Positions 1 to 12,849 of a DNA stretch of 64,000 bases are shown here, one piece after another. Each line of letters opens with the position of its first letter. Positions within the stretch are counted from its first letter, which is position 1. The DNA lies in the NCBI RefSeq assembly GCF_050948175.1, contig NC_135200.1:8423001-8487000 (forward strand), given 5' to 3'. This stretch comes from Xylocopa sonorina (Eukaryota; Arthropoda; Insecta; Hymenoptera; Apidae). A program made the translations under genes and the position numbers. Under the pieces are notes generated by a model that did not search any database, was not told the origin of the DNA, and worked only from the letters and a program-made list of their open reading frames with translations.

Positions 1-1803
1 CGCAAGGCCCCGCGAAGCGGCTGAAAACGAGCGTTTAAAGTGTCCGCGGTCCCACGCCACCGAGATTTGACACCGGAACCCGCGAAACGGGTAAATCACG
101 TGGTATCACCCGCGTCATCCGGTCGACTTTCGAGAAGCGGTCCGGACCAACGGGCTTCCTCGTTCTTTTCCTCTTTTTTTTGCTTTTTTTTTAATTAAAT
201 CCGCGACCATTCGACGCGCACAGGTCCTCGTGAGAAAGAGAGAGTCCTGTTCTCGAAACGATCCAGAGATAAGCGATCTTGTTCGCGGTTCATTTCTTTT
301 TTTTCTCTCGCTCGCGTATGGTTTTAATTATATTTTCTTTGAACAGAATGTTTCTATCATTTTTACTGGTGGATTCGTATATTTAGCTTTCGATTTTTGA
401 GATCAGATATCGTCGAAACTATAAGTTTCACGGAAATTTTTAGTGGTTACAGTGTTGTTTTAAATTGAATGGAAATTGGTTGATTTTTGTTCGGTTTTTA
501 TTTTTAGAAAATGCATCGATGCATCTTTGAAAATGCATACCTCATCCACGTATTCAGTCTCATCATTCCAATGATTTAAATTAGAGAATGCATGGATCCC
601 ATCCTTCCAGTGACTTGAATCTCGACTTGAATTCTGAATTTTCTGCTGATCCTAACCACGAAAAAAATCACAGATAAAAAGGTGGATTACAAAAGAGAAC
701 TAATTATTGCATTTCACAGTCAGCTGGACAGCAAACACGTTTGGTTTGGACATTTTCTGAACGCGAGTAGTTTACGAGGAAATTTAGACAGCACAGTTAC
801 ACGACTCAAATACATAACTTCGTTTCATCAACTAGCTCGAATCTACCAAACAACACCACCGTACAAATTAAACCAAAAATGGTACAAAACATTGTAATGT
901 GAAATTTATTAACTAAAGCCAATGACAAGATTTTGTAAATCATTAGATAGTTCTTTTCAACTGAGACATTATTCCAAAGACTTCAAACAAAACAGCTGCT
1001 TGATCGTTTTAAATTTTCAACATTCACACGAAAAACTCATTTTTTCCGCACATTCGCTCTCGCTCGCATTCCAGGATACTCCACGCACATTACATTTAAA
1101 ATCTGAATTATCGATTAACTTTTAAATTAAGATAATTTCATTATCGTTCAATATTGAAATTAAAAAAAAAAAAAAAAATAAGAGAAAGAGAGAGTAGAAA
1201 ATGGCTGAAAGACCTTAACAAGTTGAAAAGGAAGGTGGACGCGGAAGAGAGGAGAACCAGAGGAAGAAAGAGAGAGGAAGAAGCGCTCGCGTTGTGAGCT
1301 AGTTGCACACGTGCTGTATATAAACGTCATAATCTTACCAAGCCCGTCTTGATTGCACTTGACCCGTCATCTTTCCTCGAGCCCTTTATCCGTGTCCCGT
1401 TTCAGGACGCGCGCTGTCCCTCGGAACGTAGCTGGTTCCGGGCAATGCCACCGGGGCCGTTCAACACGTGCCGTTCCTCGACCGCCTTCGTTATTTCGTC
1501 GCGCGTCGCCTTTCTCTCGCCGCGATTCTTCCTCTTCTTCTTCTTCTTCTTCTTCTTCTCGAGCCACCGTGTGTTCCAGCGTCGAAGAAGGAAACGACGT
1601 ATCGTGCATGGCAAATCGAAGATTAAGAAATCGACGAGGCACGGGGTGGCGAACGTCGAGGAGTCGCTCAGGGGAATTTTCTGAGGGGCGTGCGCTGCGG
1701 GGTGGAAGTGGTTCGAGAAAATTCATCAGTTTCAGGAGATTCAGTAGTGATTCGAGTTTGGAATTTTGTTTTATCTGTGCTCGAGGTTGGAGTTTGGAAA
1801 CTG

Positions 1804-2260
1804 AGGAATTTAGACTCTCAGAGTTTGATATTCTGAAGTTGATGATCAGAATCTAAGGTTCAAGTTTGGAGCTTGAGGGATGCAAAATTGAAATTGCCTT
1901 GTACAGCTTAGAATCCCAGATCTTCAGAGTTTGTTGAGAATTGGAGGAATTTAGATTCTCAGAGCTTAAAATTCAGAAGTTGATGATCAGAATTTAAGGT
2001 TCAAATTTGAAGCTTGAGGGGTGCAAAATTGAAACTCCATCATTTAAGTTCGCCTTGTACAGCTTAGAATCCCAGATCTTCAGAATTTGTTGGAAACTGG
2101 AGGAATTTAGATTCTCAGAACTTAAAATTCTGAAGTTCATGATCAGAATTTAAGGTTCAAGTTTGGAGCTTGGGGGATGCAAAATTGAAACTCCATCGTT
2201 TAAATTCGCCATGTGCAACTTAGAATCCCAGATCTTCAGGGTTTGAAGGTTCAAATGCAT
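1804..2260. repeat. Tandem array, about 143-155 bp, three copies
   Basis: Copies start near 1804, 1947 and 2100. Each contains GGAATTTAGA, TCAGAATCTAAGGTTCAAG or close variants, and AGAATCCCAGATCTTCAG. Copies differ by point changes and small insertions. Confidence 0.85.
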
Positions 2261-2807
2261 AATCGAACCCTCGAAATTCGAGTAAAATTTCCAATTGAAA
2301 GGTAACCTTCACTGGTTGCAAACGAAACGTAGCCAAAGAGTGGACGAGCTAGAGGGATAAAAATGGAAGAGTAACGTTTGACGAAAGGAGGACAGCTCTG
2401 GACGGTGTTCCTGGCGGCGTGGCTCGCCAGGTGAATCGCAGCTGTTCCCTCGGTTCCGTCGTCTCCAGTCGTCGTTCTCCATCATTTCTCCTCTTCTCAC
2501 GGGAGGAGAAGGAAATGATGCCCCTCGCATAACAAACCGACTGCGCCCGGTGTCCGAGCAGCTCTTTTCCTCGACTTAACGTGTTACGCGTAACGTATTA
2601 CATAATGGCCAATCGCGTGGCGCGTCCTCCTCGCCTCTGACGTTCGAAGCCATCGACGGATTTCCAATTTCTTTCCAACCACAGACGAAATCGCCTCCGC
2701 CACTTTCGTCGATTCGAAATAGAAACTCCTCGACGGGATAGAAAGTAGTCACGCGCCATTTTTCGCTACGTGAGATTGCAATTTTTTGGTTTCTTCTTCT
2801 TCATCGA

Positions 2808-3110
2808 GTATTTAACACGTTGAAGAACAAATGACGTCTATAGCCGTCTGATTCTTGGCGATGCGTAGGCAAATGACGGCTATAGTCGTCGTGCGTATTT
2901 TAATCAATAAAACGAGAACAGCCTTAGTAAGAAGTGTAATTAATTATATTGTGTTAACATATACTTGTTAATTATTGAGTAACGCATCTAGAAAACAAAG
3001 TGATAGCATTTGTTTTTCTGAGCAAATGACGATTATAGCCGTCGAAAGTTTTTTGGGAAAAGCTGTGGCCAAATGTGACAATTTTCGCTTCCAAACGTAC
3101 AACTTACAAA
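2808..3110 (+). repeat. Dispersed palindrome element, copy 1 (three palindromes)
   Basis: The left flank TATTTAACACGTT leads to GACGTCTATAGCCGTC at 2833-2848, a variant at 2875-2890 (42-bp step), a roughly 140-bp A/T-rich spacer and a third palindrome GACGATTATAGCCGTC at 3028-3043. The right flank CGAAAGTTTTTTGGGAAAAG is shared with copy 3. The spacer matches the one in copy 2 almost throughout. Confidence 0.85.
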
Positions 3111-3599
3111 AAAAAAGTGTTTCTGAGGGCGATCGTAAAGTCAAAAATGAGCGTCAGCGTGTTAATTGCAATGATTCATCGAGTCACTGAGAAGCAATAA
3201 TTATTAGAAGTGAAATAGAACTTCAGAGGATTATTTTAATACGCACGAGTGGCACGTTTCGCTGAAATCAAAGGGGTGGCGACGATCCTCCCTTCTTCTC
3301 GAGCGGAGGCGAGAAAAAGCTTCCATTAAGCTTTGAACGCGCGGATGTCTGCGCTCGTCGGAATCTGTGCTTACAAATCTTGCTCTGAATTGACGGTGTT
3401 CCTTCTTCCCCGTCGCTTCTGGAGGTGGCTCACGATGGAAGAAGGAAATGACGCCCCTTGCATAACAAAATGACGGTACGTCAGCCCGTAGGCACCGTTG
3501 CTTTCCACGAGCAACGTGTGACACGCATTACGCGACAGATTCCTCGCGGATGCGCGCGTGGAAAAAAAGGATTCGAGACGCTCTGTCGGGTGCGTGCCC

Positions 3600-4150
3600 C
3601 ATCGATCGATGGCGAGAAACCTTCCTCGTTTCTCACATTTTCTTCTCTCGATTCAAATAAAATCCAAAGCAATAAAATCCCAAAAAATCTTTACATAGCA
3701 AAAGTCTTTACACAGCAATTAATATCACAAGAGTTCGCATTTCAACCCTTTGAAACCATAGAAAAATTACAATGCACCCTGTTTTATTAACTTGATGGCG
3801 AGGAACCTTTTTCGTTTCTCACATTTTCTTCTCTCAATTCAAATAAAATCCAAAGCGTATTATTATTATTATTCTACACGATTTCTAAGCCTTACTGTCT
3901 TTACACAGCAATTAATATCACAAGAGTTCGCATTTCAACCCTTTGAAATCATAGAAATATTACAATGAACGCTGTTTCGTTTTTCACATTTTCTTCTTTC
4001 AATTCAAATAAAATCCAAAGCGCATTAATATTATTATTCTACTCGATTTCTAAGTCTTACTGTCTTTATACAGCAATTAATATCACAAGAATTCGCATTT
4101 CAACCCTTTGAAACCACAGAAAAATTACAATACACGCTATTTTATCAACC
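3600..4150. repeat. Tandem array, about 164-187 bp, three copies
   Basis: The marker ATTCAAATAAAATCCAAAGC recurs after 3650, 3837 and 4001, followed each time by CAGCAATTAATATCACAAGA and TTTCAACCCTTTGAAA. No coding potential survives across copies. Confidence 0.85.
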
Positions 4151-4958
4151 TGTAACCACAATAATATTTACAGACAATAATAATAGTAATTTTTCAGTTA
4201 CTTATGCTTAAAATCGCCCAAACAACACCAAGAAAAGCTTTTGTACTTTGGAAAAAAAATTAATGTCGAAGGGGTTGAACAATACTTGAAATTCAAGTAT
4301 CGAACGCAGACTAACCAGAAGCGGTTCTCTGCTTGCGCATCGAAATTCGTATAAGAAGAGGTATCTTAAGAGTCGTAAAAGAAGCTCGTCGGTTGCCAGG
4401 AGGAATTCGCTTACTCGAAGAGTGCCGATCGATGGAGACGCGGAGGATCGAAAGAGAGTCGTGTTCGGTTTCTGGTTTCCGTACGAGCCGACTTTCTTTG
4501 TTCGCCGTTTTTCGGAGGTGTCCGCGAAAATCGCACACGCTCCAACGACGAGTTGCACGAATTTCGCGGTGCATCGTTAGCGGGTAAAAGTATTTCGAGA
4601 ATTGCGCAAAGTGCGCCGGTCTCGTGTGACAGAAACGCGTGACGGAAACGGGACGCCTCTTATTGACTCATCGACGAGATTCGATTGCCAAAAGATTCTT
4701 CAGAGTCTTTAGAAAGACCGCACAATGCGATATTCAGCGTTTATTCGCTGGGACATTGCGTTCGAATTGATTTCCAAGCAGAATTTCAACCATCAAATGG
4801 TCGATCTCTTTTTATTTTCTGCCAAATTTTTAAGTATCCATTTTGGTTTTTTTTTATATATTAATAGTTAATTGCATCGATAGTTCTTCGATCCAATATC
4901 CTTTGGATCTTTAATTCTTCGAGTAGAGATCTCTATAATTTTTAATGAAGAATTGTTT

Positions 4959-5775
4959 TAGAATAAAACCACTTTCGACAGAGTTCTCGCACACTCGATC
5001 AAACTGTGAGCAGAAAAGAACGATAAAAATACACCACGCTGAAAACGCAAGAAACAATTTGGATAATAAAATTAGAAAAAGCGATCAGCGAGGCAGAGAG
5101 ACATAGAAGATAAATTTCGTTGGTGATGTTGCGAATCGCTGAATCTGAGGCTTCAAATCTCAAGCTCAGCATCAGCGTTCAACATTTCCAGAGTGGAAGA
5201 GGAGGATCGTTTTCGCCTTTTAGAATAGGACCACTTTCGACAAAGTTTTTGCGCGCTCGATCAAAGTGCGAGAAGAAAAGAACGATAGAAAAAACCGTAT
5301 CCACAAAATTGAAAGCAAATACGTAAGAAATTATTTAGATAATAAAATTAGAAAAAGCGATCAGCGAGGCAGAGAGACATAGAAGATAAATTTCGTTGGC
5401 GATGTTGCGAATCTCAGAATCTGAGGCTTCAACTCTCAAGCTCAGCATCAGCGTTCAGCTGAGAATAGAAGAGAAGGATCGTTTTCGCGTTTTAGAATAA
5501 AACCACTTTCGACAAAGTTTTCACACACTCGATCAAAGTATGAAAAGAAAAGAACGATAGAAATACGCCACACTGAAAAACCGTATCCAAATTGAAACAA
5601 AGTACGTAATAAACAATTTGGACAATAAAATTAGAAAAAGCGAGGCAGAGAGACATAGAAGATAAATTTCGTTGGCGATGTTGCGAATCTCAGAATCTCA
5701 GGCTTCAAATCTCAAGCTCAGCATCAGCGTTCAGCGTTTCCAAGAGTGGAAGAGGAGGATCGTTTTCGCGGTCGT
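4959..5775. repeat. Tandem array, about 262-272 bp, three copies
   Basis: Copies start at about 4961, 5223 and 5495 with the marker CCACTTTCGACA. All carry CGAGGCAGAGAGACATAGAA and AAGCTCAGCATCAGCGTTCA. Identity is high, and small internal deletions distinguish the copies. Confidence 0.88.
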
Positions 5776-6242
5776 CGCGTCCGGTCGTATTGCCGATTGA
5801 TTTCGCCGCAGTCTGCGGAATAAGAGTACAATATTAGACGCTCGCGAAATCTGCCGGTTGCAGGCGTTCGTTTCCAGGTAGAACGTCGCGATTTCATCGA
5901 TTCTTCTTTTTTTTTTCCACGCGACGCGCTCGTATAAGCGAATTCCATCGAGTCGGTGCGCCACCGCTTCCGATTCGCGCGCGCGATCGCGGACGTGGAT
6001 GCATCTCCTGCGCGAAAGACGAGGCAAAGGCAGATCAGCGGCTCTGGAACGCTGGTTCGACGTCATTTGATACGCGGTTGCTCAGCCGAGATGCGGTTAA
6101 TTATTCGATTCGTCTTGTCCGTGGCCAAGTCTCTTGTATTTCGCCTACAGAACCGATGGAAACGTTCAATCTCGAAGCCACAGCTGTTCAGACGAGGACG
6201 TGTTTGCGTTGCTTTTGGTACCATTTTCTTTTTGTATCTCTG

Positions 6243-6790
6243 GCTGCGTTTAACCCTCTCAAATTGAAAATCTCTAAGGTCGTAGAAGAGCCTCTGGCTT
6301 CTATCGAGTATCGAACAGGTTATATTTGTGAATCTTTAATTATTTTATAGTTCTGACTGCCTTTAACCCTCTCAAATTGAAAATCTCTAAGGTCGTTGAA
6401 GAGCCTCTGGCTTTTATCGAGTATCGAACAAGTGATATCTGTGACTCTTTAATTATTTTATAGTTCTGACTGCCCTTAACCCTCTCAAACTGAAAATCTG
6501 TAAGATTGTAGAAATTTATCGTTACAGAGCCTCTAGCTTTTGTGTGGTATCGAACAAGTAGCAGAAAACATTCTGTCTCGATGAAGAAGAAAAGAAAGTT
6601 AATATTTGTGACTCTTTAATTATTTTATAGCTCTAACTGTCTTTAACCCTCTCGTGTCTACGTCGAGCTAGTTGATAAACAAAATAGAGTAGTAGCTAAG
6701 TTCAAACTGCAAGCTTGTCTCCAACTTTAAGCTAAAAAGGAAAAAAAAAGTTAATATCTGCAAGCCTTTAATTATTTAATTTCTCTCTCT
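6243..6790. repeat. Tandem array, about 113-167 bp, four copies
   Basis: The marker TTAACCCTCTC recurs at about 6250, 6363, 6476 and 6643, accompanied by GAGCCTCTGGCTT and CTTTAATTATTTTATAG. The third copy is longer because of an inserted segment. Confidence 0.85.
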
Positions 6791-7389
6791 CTCTCTCTCT
6801 CTTTTCTGTGTTTGACCTGCTGCGACCTCAGCCTTCCCTCGAAGGAGGAGACGTGCATCCTCGAGAAAGGAAGAGGCTCACGGAAACACGCATTCGAACG
6901 AAAGTTCGTCCAGGAAATCGTACGCGTTCGACGACCCCGGTTGCAAACGACCACTGACTTGCATCCCAAATGGCCGCTCCAAACTCCGAATTTCCAATCC
7001 TTCCCCTCCAATTCTTCCGTCTCCAACGACGGGACGACCGCTCGAAACTCCATTTCGCATTCACCGAAAATCCTCCTCCACCCTCTCAATTCCGCTTTCG
7101 AGCCACCAAAAATGGTCCAATTTCGCGTTCGTTCCGTGGCAAACGTGGAGTTCTCACGTATTACCAGGCATTAGTCACCGTTTGTACAGCAGACGCGATA
7201 ACTCGTAGAGTGGAGACGGTGGTTTTAAGCTCCAGTACTTGCCTCGTAATAGTGTCGTCACAAGTTTTCCACTGCGTAAGCAATCGGTATTGCGTGTTCC
7301 GTAGAAAGAAACGACGAGAAGAGGAAGCGAGTTCGTTGCGAGTCAGAAGTAAAAAGTGGAGCGAGAAACGCACGCGTTTGCGAATATTC

Positions 7390-8104
7390 GACGAATCTTA
7401 ATGAAATGAAGCGAAAGACTGAGGTTCCAGTTGAAGACAAAGTTGAGTTCGCAAGGGTTCACAGATAAAAGGAAATAACAAATTAATTGGATTTAGAAAT
7501 CGATATAGTTGAAAAATAAAGAAAAATATAAAGAGATCTTCAACAAATCTTAATAAAATGAAGTAAAAGTCTGAGATTCAAGTGGAAGACAAAGTTGAGG
7601 TCGCAAGGGTTCACAGAAAAAAGGAAATAAAATGGTTCCAATAATGTTAAACGATAGATTCTCCATAATAGTGTCTAATAAACAAATTAATTGGATTCAG
7701 AAATCGATATAGTTAAAAAATAAAGAAAAATATAAAGAGATCTTCAACAAATCTTAATAAAATAAAGTAAAAGACAAAGTTGAGGTCGCAAGGGTACACA
7801 AAAAAAAGGAAATAAAATGGTTCCAACAATGTTAAACGGCACAATCTCCATAATAATGTTTAACAAACGAATGAATTGGATTGAGAAATCGATATAGCTG
7901 AAAAATAAAGAAATCTTCAGCAAATCTTAATAAAATAAAGTAAAAGACAAAGTTGAGGTCGCAAGGGTTCACAAAAAAAAAGGAAATAAAATGGTTCCAA
8001 CAATGTTAAACGGTACATTCTCCATAATAGTGTCTAATAAACAAGTGAATTGGATTGAGAAATCGATATACCTAAAAAATAAAGAAAAATATAAAGAGAG
8101 TCCA
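7390..8104. repeat. Tandem array, about 152-185 bp, four copies
   Basis: The marker AAAGTTGAGGTCGCAAGGGT, or a close variant, lies at about 7439, 7591, 7776 and 7949. Shared segments include GGAAATAAAATGGTTCCAA and GAAATCGATATAG. Confidence 0.88.
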
Positions 8105-9289
8105 CAAAGGAAGAGATATACTCGTGTGCTGATTAGTCAGTTTCGGAAATGATGCATCGGGGAGCAGATCGAGTGGCTACGTCATCGATAACGAAAACGA
8201 TTGGGCAATCCGGAGTTTACGAAGATGAATTTTCAGAGAATCGACGATACGCGGAGCCATCGTCACGGTAATGGACGGGCAAGATAAAATTTGCGGATGT
8301 TTCTTGTAAGCTCGCGTGCATCCTTCTGCCTCGTAGAACTATTAGCCCCGGCTATCTGGCTGCGCGATCGTACGGCTAACGAGCCAATCTAGCCGCGAAA
8401 TACAAATAAACCAGACCAGACATGATCCTCAACCTTTTTTTTTCTCCTTCTCTTTTCTCTTTTCCTTTTTTCTTTACCTCGAGATTTCCGTTTAAATTCG
8501 TTGCTCCGGTTGCCGCGCTATTTCCATTCGACAGTCGAGCCAACTGGACAATCAGGGAGATCACGGTCAGGTTTCGAAGGATTCGAAGGAATTTTCAATT
8601 TTTTATTTGTGCCAAAGTGATTTGCAATTAGAAGATTGAATTATTTGTGGCGAAGTGATGGGTGATTTTAAGTAGCACGAGTATTTATGAAATGATATTC
8701 ATCGAACGGTGTGAATGGACCTTTAAACGAACAGAGAAATGCAAATGACTCAGCTGGGAGCTTCGAAATTACAAATTGAGAAATTTGGCCGGCTTGTAAT
8801 TGATATTGTTTAACAACGCGTCGAGTTATCTCTCGACGAATCGTACGCGCGGCTAATTAATGAGCCTCTTGAAACCAGAAGACACGCCTGGATCTACTTC
8901 ACTCGATATGCAGAACTGAGTCTGATAGAACGGTGTAACATAAAACGAGCGAATTCCTGATCTAGTAAAATACTAATTGGCTAGTTCGACTAACCTTGCG
9001 AAACTGAAGGAAACGCGTTAATTTCTCTTATTAAATTCGCGAACCATCCGAGAGATAACGCGGAGAACACATCACAAATCCCCAGTCCGCTTTAACAGCT
9101 GAACAAGAGTAATTAAGTAATTAAACTTGATCTGGTCGCAAGGATTTCTTTCGAAAACAAATGATCGAATATTTATTGAGAGAGTGACTGAAAGAGAAAG
9201 CGAGGATTTTGCAAATTTCAACCATTGAACTCCAACAGAGACACCAAATCGAGCTGCTTAAAAAATCGAAGAGGAAGTTACAGAAATTT

Positions 9290-9922
9290 TCGAAATAAAA
9301 TTGGAAAGATATTTCTTTCGAAAAGAAATTATTGAATATTTATTATTTTTGCGAAACAAAATTGGAATAAATACATTATATACAATATCATCGTAAGAAA
9401 TGAAACGGAAGAGGAAATTGGGAATTTTGGGAGTTCCTTTTACAAAAATTTGCGTAATAAAATTGGAATAAATACCTTATATACAATATTTCCGCCGCGA
9501 GAAAGGAAATTGGGAATTTTGGGAATTCCTTTTACAAGAATTTGCGATACAAAATTGGAATAAATCCATTATATGCAATATCACCTCTAGAAATTAAACG
9601 GAAGAGGAAATTGGGAATTTTGGGAGTTCCTTTTACAAAAATTTGCGAAATAAAATTGGAATAAATCCATTATATACAATATTTCCACCGCGAGGAAGGA
9701 AATTGGGAATTTTGGGAGTTCCTTTTACAGGAATTTGCGAAACAAAATTGGAATAAATCCATTATATACAATATTTCCACCGCGAGGAAGGAAATTGGGA
9801 ATTTTGGGAGTTCCTTTTACAAAAATTCGCGAAACAAAATTGAAATAAATCGATTATATAGAATACCTTGACGAGAAATGAAACGTAAGAGGAAATTGGG
9901 AATTTGGGGAGTTCCTTCGAAG
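9290..9922. repeat. Tandem array, 91-101 bp, six to seven copies
   Basis: TTGGGAATTTTGGGAGTTCC or a close variant starts at about 9419, 9510, 9611, 9703, 9795 and 9896. Spacings are 91, 101, 92, 92 and 101, so two monomer lengths are present: a short form with CCGCGAG and a longer form with AAATGAAACG or similar. Confidence 0.9.
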
Positions 9923-11169
9923 GAACGCGCGCGATTAAGCGGCCAGAATTGGCCAAAGCGTTGCGAAGGAGGAAGAGGAAGCGGGTAAGACGTCCGTCGG
10001 TGGATCCTGCTCGTTCGAGGAGACGGAAACCCGCGCACCGTGAACCGATCTGTCTGCGAACCGTTCGAACGCGGGAGAAGAAGGAGCAGCTCGCATGAGC
10101 GCGAAGAATTATTACATCTTCGCGGTCTGGTGCACGAGGTTGCGCGTTTAGTCATGCCACGTCCGAAAATGGCCTCTGCCGAACGAACGAAGAGGGAAGA
10201 GCGTAACAGGAAACGACGTCGCTGGCTGTACGACCAAATTATCGAGATTTCCTTGTTGCGAGCCCAATTTCAGTCGCTGCCCATTTGCCTAATAGCTTTC
10301 TGGGGTATCCACGATTCGCCTGCTCTCGTTTCGCCCTTTTAACTCGAACCCACGCGTCAGAGAATGGTAACGCGTGGGTATGCAAATTTCTGCCAATTTT
10401 GAAATATATCTGCGGCTTAGAAGACGTCAGTGTGGCACAGTTGGAGTTTTCGAACAGACTGATTAATCGATCTTGTTAATGAATTCCACGCTTCTTATTC
10501 AAACATAGTATTACTTTCAAGGTTGAATTCATTGCAAACTCATTGATCGAATTTATTACTCGACGAGTTCGCGTCTCCTCTGTTCAAGCTCGAGCTTATT
10601 ATTCACGCGTATCGTGCGATCTCGAAAATTCTTATCGACTCGAACCTCGAACTTATCGTTGAAGAACTGACCGTTCGAACGGTCTCGTCGCTCGAGATCG
10701 AAGCTCGCGTAGAAGATCGCCTCGACCAGAGATCGAGCAGCGGAATCGCGATCGAACCGCGTCGTTCTAATTCGTAATGGGTCAAGAAAGACGCGAGATC
10801 ATTGACGATGAAAATAATCGTTGGAGGTGAACGCGTACCGATCGCGATCGTATCCGTTCGGTAGTCGCAGTTGGACGCGGCCTACGACGATCAGACGCAG
10901 CATCTGGCGCGTCCTCCTCTTGCCACCTGTGTACACGAACGTACATTATCTTCCGCCGCGAAAGAACACGCCTTTGTCATCCGCTCGACAAACTCGTAAG
11001 TCGCTATATCTTCGACGTATCTTTTCCTACTACGTGGAAGATGTGGCCTGTTTGCGCCGCTCCGCGCGAGGAATATTCCGCTTCCTCTCTGCTCGCGCCT
11101 CGAATCTCTCCTTTAAAAGACACATCGATACGTGTTGTTCGTTTTTCTTTATTTCTTCGCTTGTGTCGT

Positions 11170-11870
11170 TCTTTCAGTCTGAAATCGTTGACGAGAAAGT
11201 TGCGATTCTCCTGCGTCGTTCTTCGATTCTGAAATCGTGGATGGGAGAAGCTTCGATTCTTCTGAGTCGTTGTTCGAGTTTTAAATCGTCGACGAAAAAG
11301 CTGTAATTCTCCTGCGTTGGTCTTCGATTCTGAAATCGTGAATGGAGAAAGCTTCGATTTTTCTGAGTCGTTGTTCGATTTTGAAAGCGTCGACGAGAAA
11401 GCTGTGATTCTCCTGCGTTGGTCTTCGATTCTGAAATCGTGAATGGAGAAAGCTTCGATTTTTCTGAGTCGTTGTTCGATTTTGAAATCGTCGACGAGAA
11501 AGCTGCGATTCTCCTGCGTTGTTCTTCGATTTTAAAATCGTCAACGACAAAGCTGCGATTTTCCTGCGTCCTTCTTCGATCGTGAAATCGTCAACGAGAA
11601 AGCTGCGATTCTCCTGCGTCGTTTTTCGATTGTGAAATCGCCAACGAGAAAGCTGCGATTCTCCTGCGTCGTTTTTCGATTCTGAAGTCGTCGACGAGAA
11701 AACTAAGATTCTCCTGCCTCGTTTTTCGATTCTGAAATCACAAATGAAAAAAGCTTCGATTCTTCCGAGTTGTTGTTCGATTTTGAAATTGTCGACGAGA
11801 AAGCTGCGTTTCTCTCGCGTCGTTCCTCGATTCTGAAATCACGAATGGAAAAAGCTGCGATCGTTCCTGA
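11170..11870. repeat. Tandem array, 50-bp monomer with dimeric higher-order unit
   Basis: About 14 copies of a 50-bp unit carry GAGAAAGCTGCGATTCTCCT and TTCGATTCTGAAATCG. At 11641 and 11691 copies are exactly 50 bp apart. Between about 11230 and 11470 two subtypes (GCTGTGATTCTCCTGCGTTG and GCTTCGATTTTTCTGAGTCG) alternate, producing a roughly 100-bp repeat of repeats. Minus-strand frames across it translate to repetitive peptides and are not taken as genes. Confidence 0.9.
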
Positions 11871-12849
11871 AACTGACGCTTTAAAAGAGATAGCGACGAG
11901 AGTGTTGCGGTTTGGTAAGAAAAATTTGTAAAACTAATTCGATTTTGAGGATACAATTAGTAAAACAGCACAACAGGCGGACGAACGGCTGTGCGCATGC
12001 TTGCGATAGGAATCGCAAGTTTTTCAGGTACAGCGTTAACTCTGCTTCGGAGATCTGATCGAGCGATTAGAGGCGAGAATGCAGGGTGAATAAGCGAGTG
12101 GTTTGTCTGAAGTGTAAAAAGTGAACAGGAACCGGTAGAAATATAAAGAGCAGATAGAAATGAGCGCGTAGAATTTTGATAAAAATTGCAATTTCCTGGC
12201 GTAAATATGAATTAACAATCAGATATGGAGATCTAATCGGTGGATTTCCTGCGAACCATCTCCAAGCAGCTCAAAGCGATACCACGTGGCACGTAACGCG
12301 TATCTCTTCACTTTCACGTTCTAAGTCGAACATACACGCATCGATCTGTGCTTCACGCAGTGATCTCTTCGAAATAAAAATATCTCAAACAATTAATCAA
12401 CAAAAAAATCTTGGAAAATAAACGCAATACTAATTTTCGTCAAACAATTAGTACTCTGATCGACAGAGAACCCAAGAACTGCGCAAATCCGGATCCATCG
12501 TTGATCCACTTCGAGCGTGGCCCATCGATCGTACGATTCTACGAATTCCTCGAACGCGAGCGTAATCTGAAATTAATCATCATCGAGAAGGTGGTAACCA
12601 TCGTCGAAAGAAGTGGACGTTTCAACGAGTTGCGCAAATTGTCCGATGCGAGTGAGAAAATAAAAAAAATTCCATCCGTCCTCTTCTCCGTTATCAGCTG
12701 GTCGCTCGTATCGGTATCGAATCCGTAGATCGAGATCCGGATGAAGCCGCGAGATGCGCTGGACTCGCGTTTATTTTCGATAACACGCTGTGAACTCGAT
12801 ATCTAGGTGGAAAAATTCTCGACTCGTGCACTGGGTGCAGTGTTTCAAT

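Larger units (their letters stand above)
1..4958. other. Non-coding upstream sequence, left edge
   Basis: No gene is supported. Apart from the arrays and element copy listed separately, it holds a poly-A run at 1162-1178, a TATATAAA at 1317-1324 without other convincing promoter context, and a (CTT)n tract at about 1527-1558. That tract creates overlapping false ORFs on both strands. The unique blocks are CpG-rich and rich in TCGA. Confidence 0.6.
5776..9285. other. Non-coding upstream sequence with arrays and one enhancer-like block
   Basis: No gene is supported. The block 8105-9285 is unique and array-free. At 8739-8756 it packs ATGCAAAT (POU octamer), TGACTCAG (AP-1 consensus) and CAGCTG (E-box), and a CTAATTAA homeodomain-type site lies at about 8853. 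Block 6800-7390 is unique with a (CT)n run at about 6781-6802 and false ORFs on both strands. Confidence 0.5.

Noticed and set aside
1309..1360. TATATAAA at 1317 as a gene promoter
   Set aside because: No convincing initiator, downstream element or coding exon follows; the following frames are driven by a CTT microsatellite.
11281..11550. Minus-strand frame with repeated FQNR and RKIEAF-type peptides, considered as a repeat protein
   Set aside because: Produced by the 50-bp satellite; no start context and no conserved domain.
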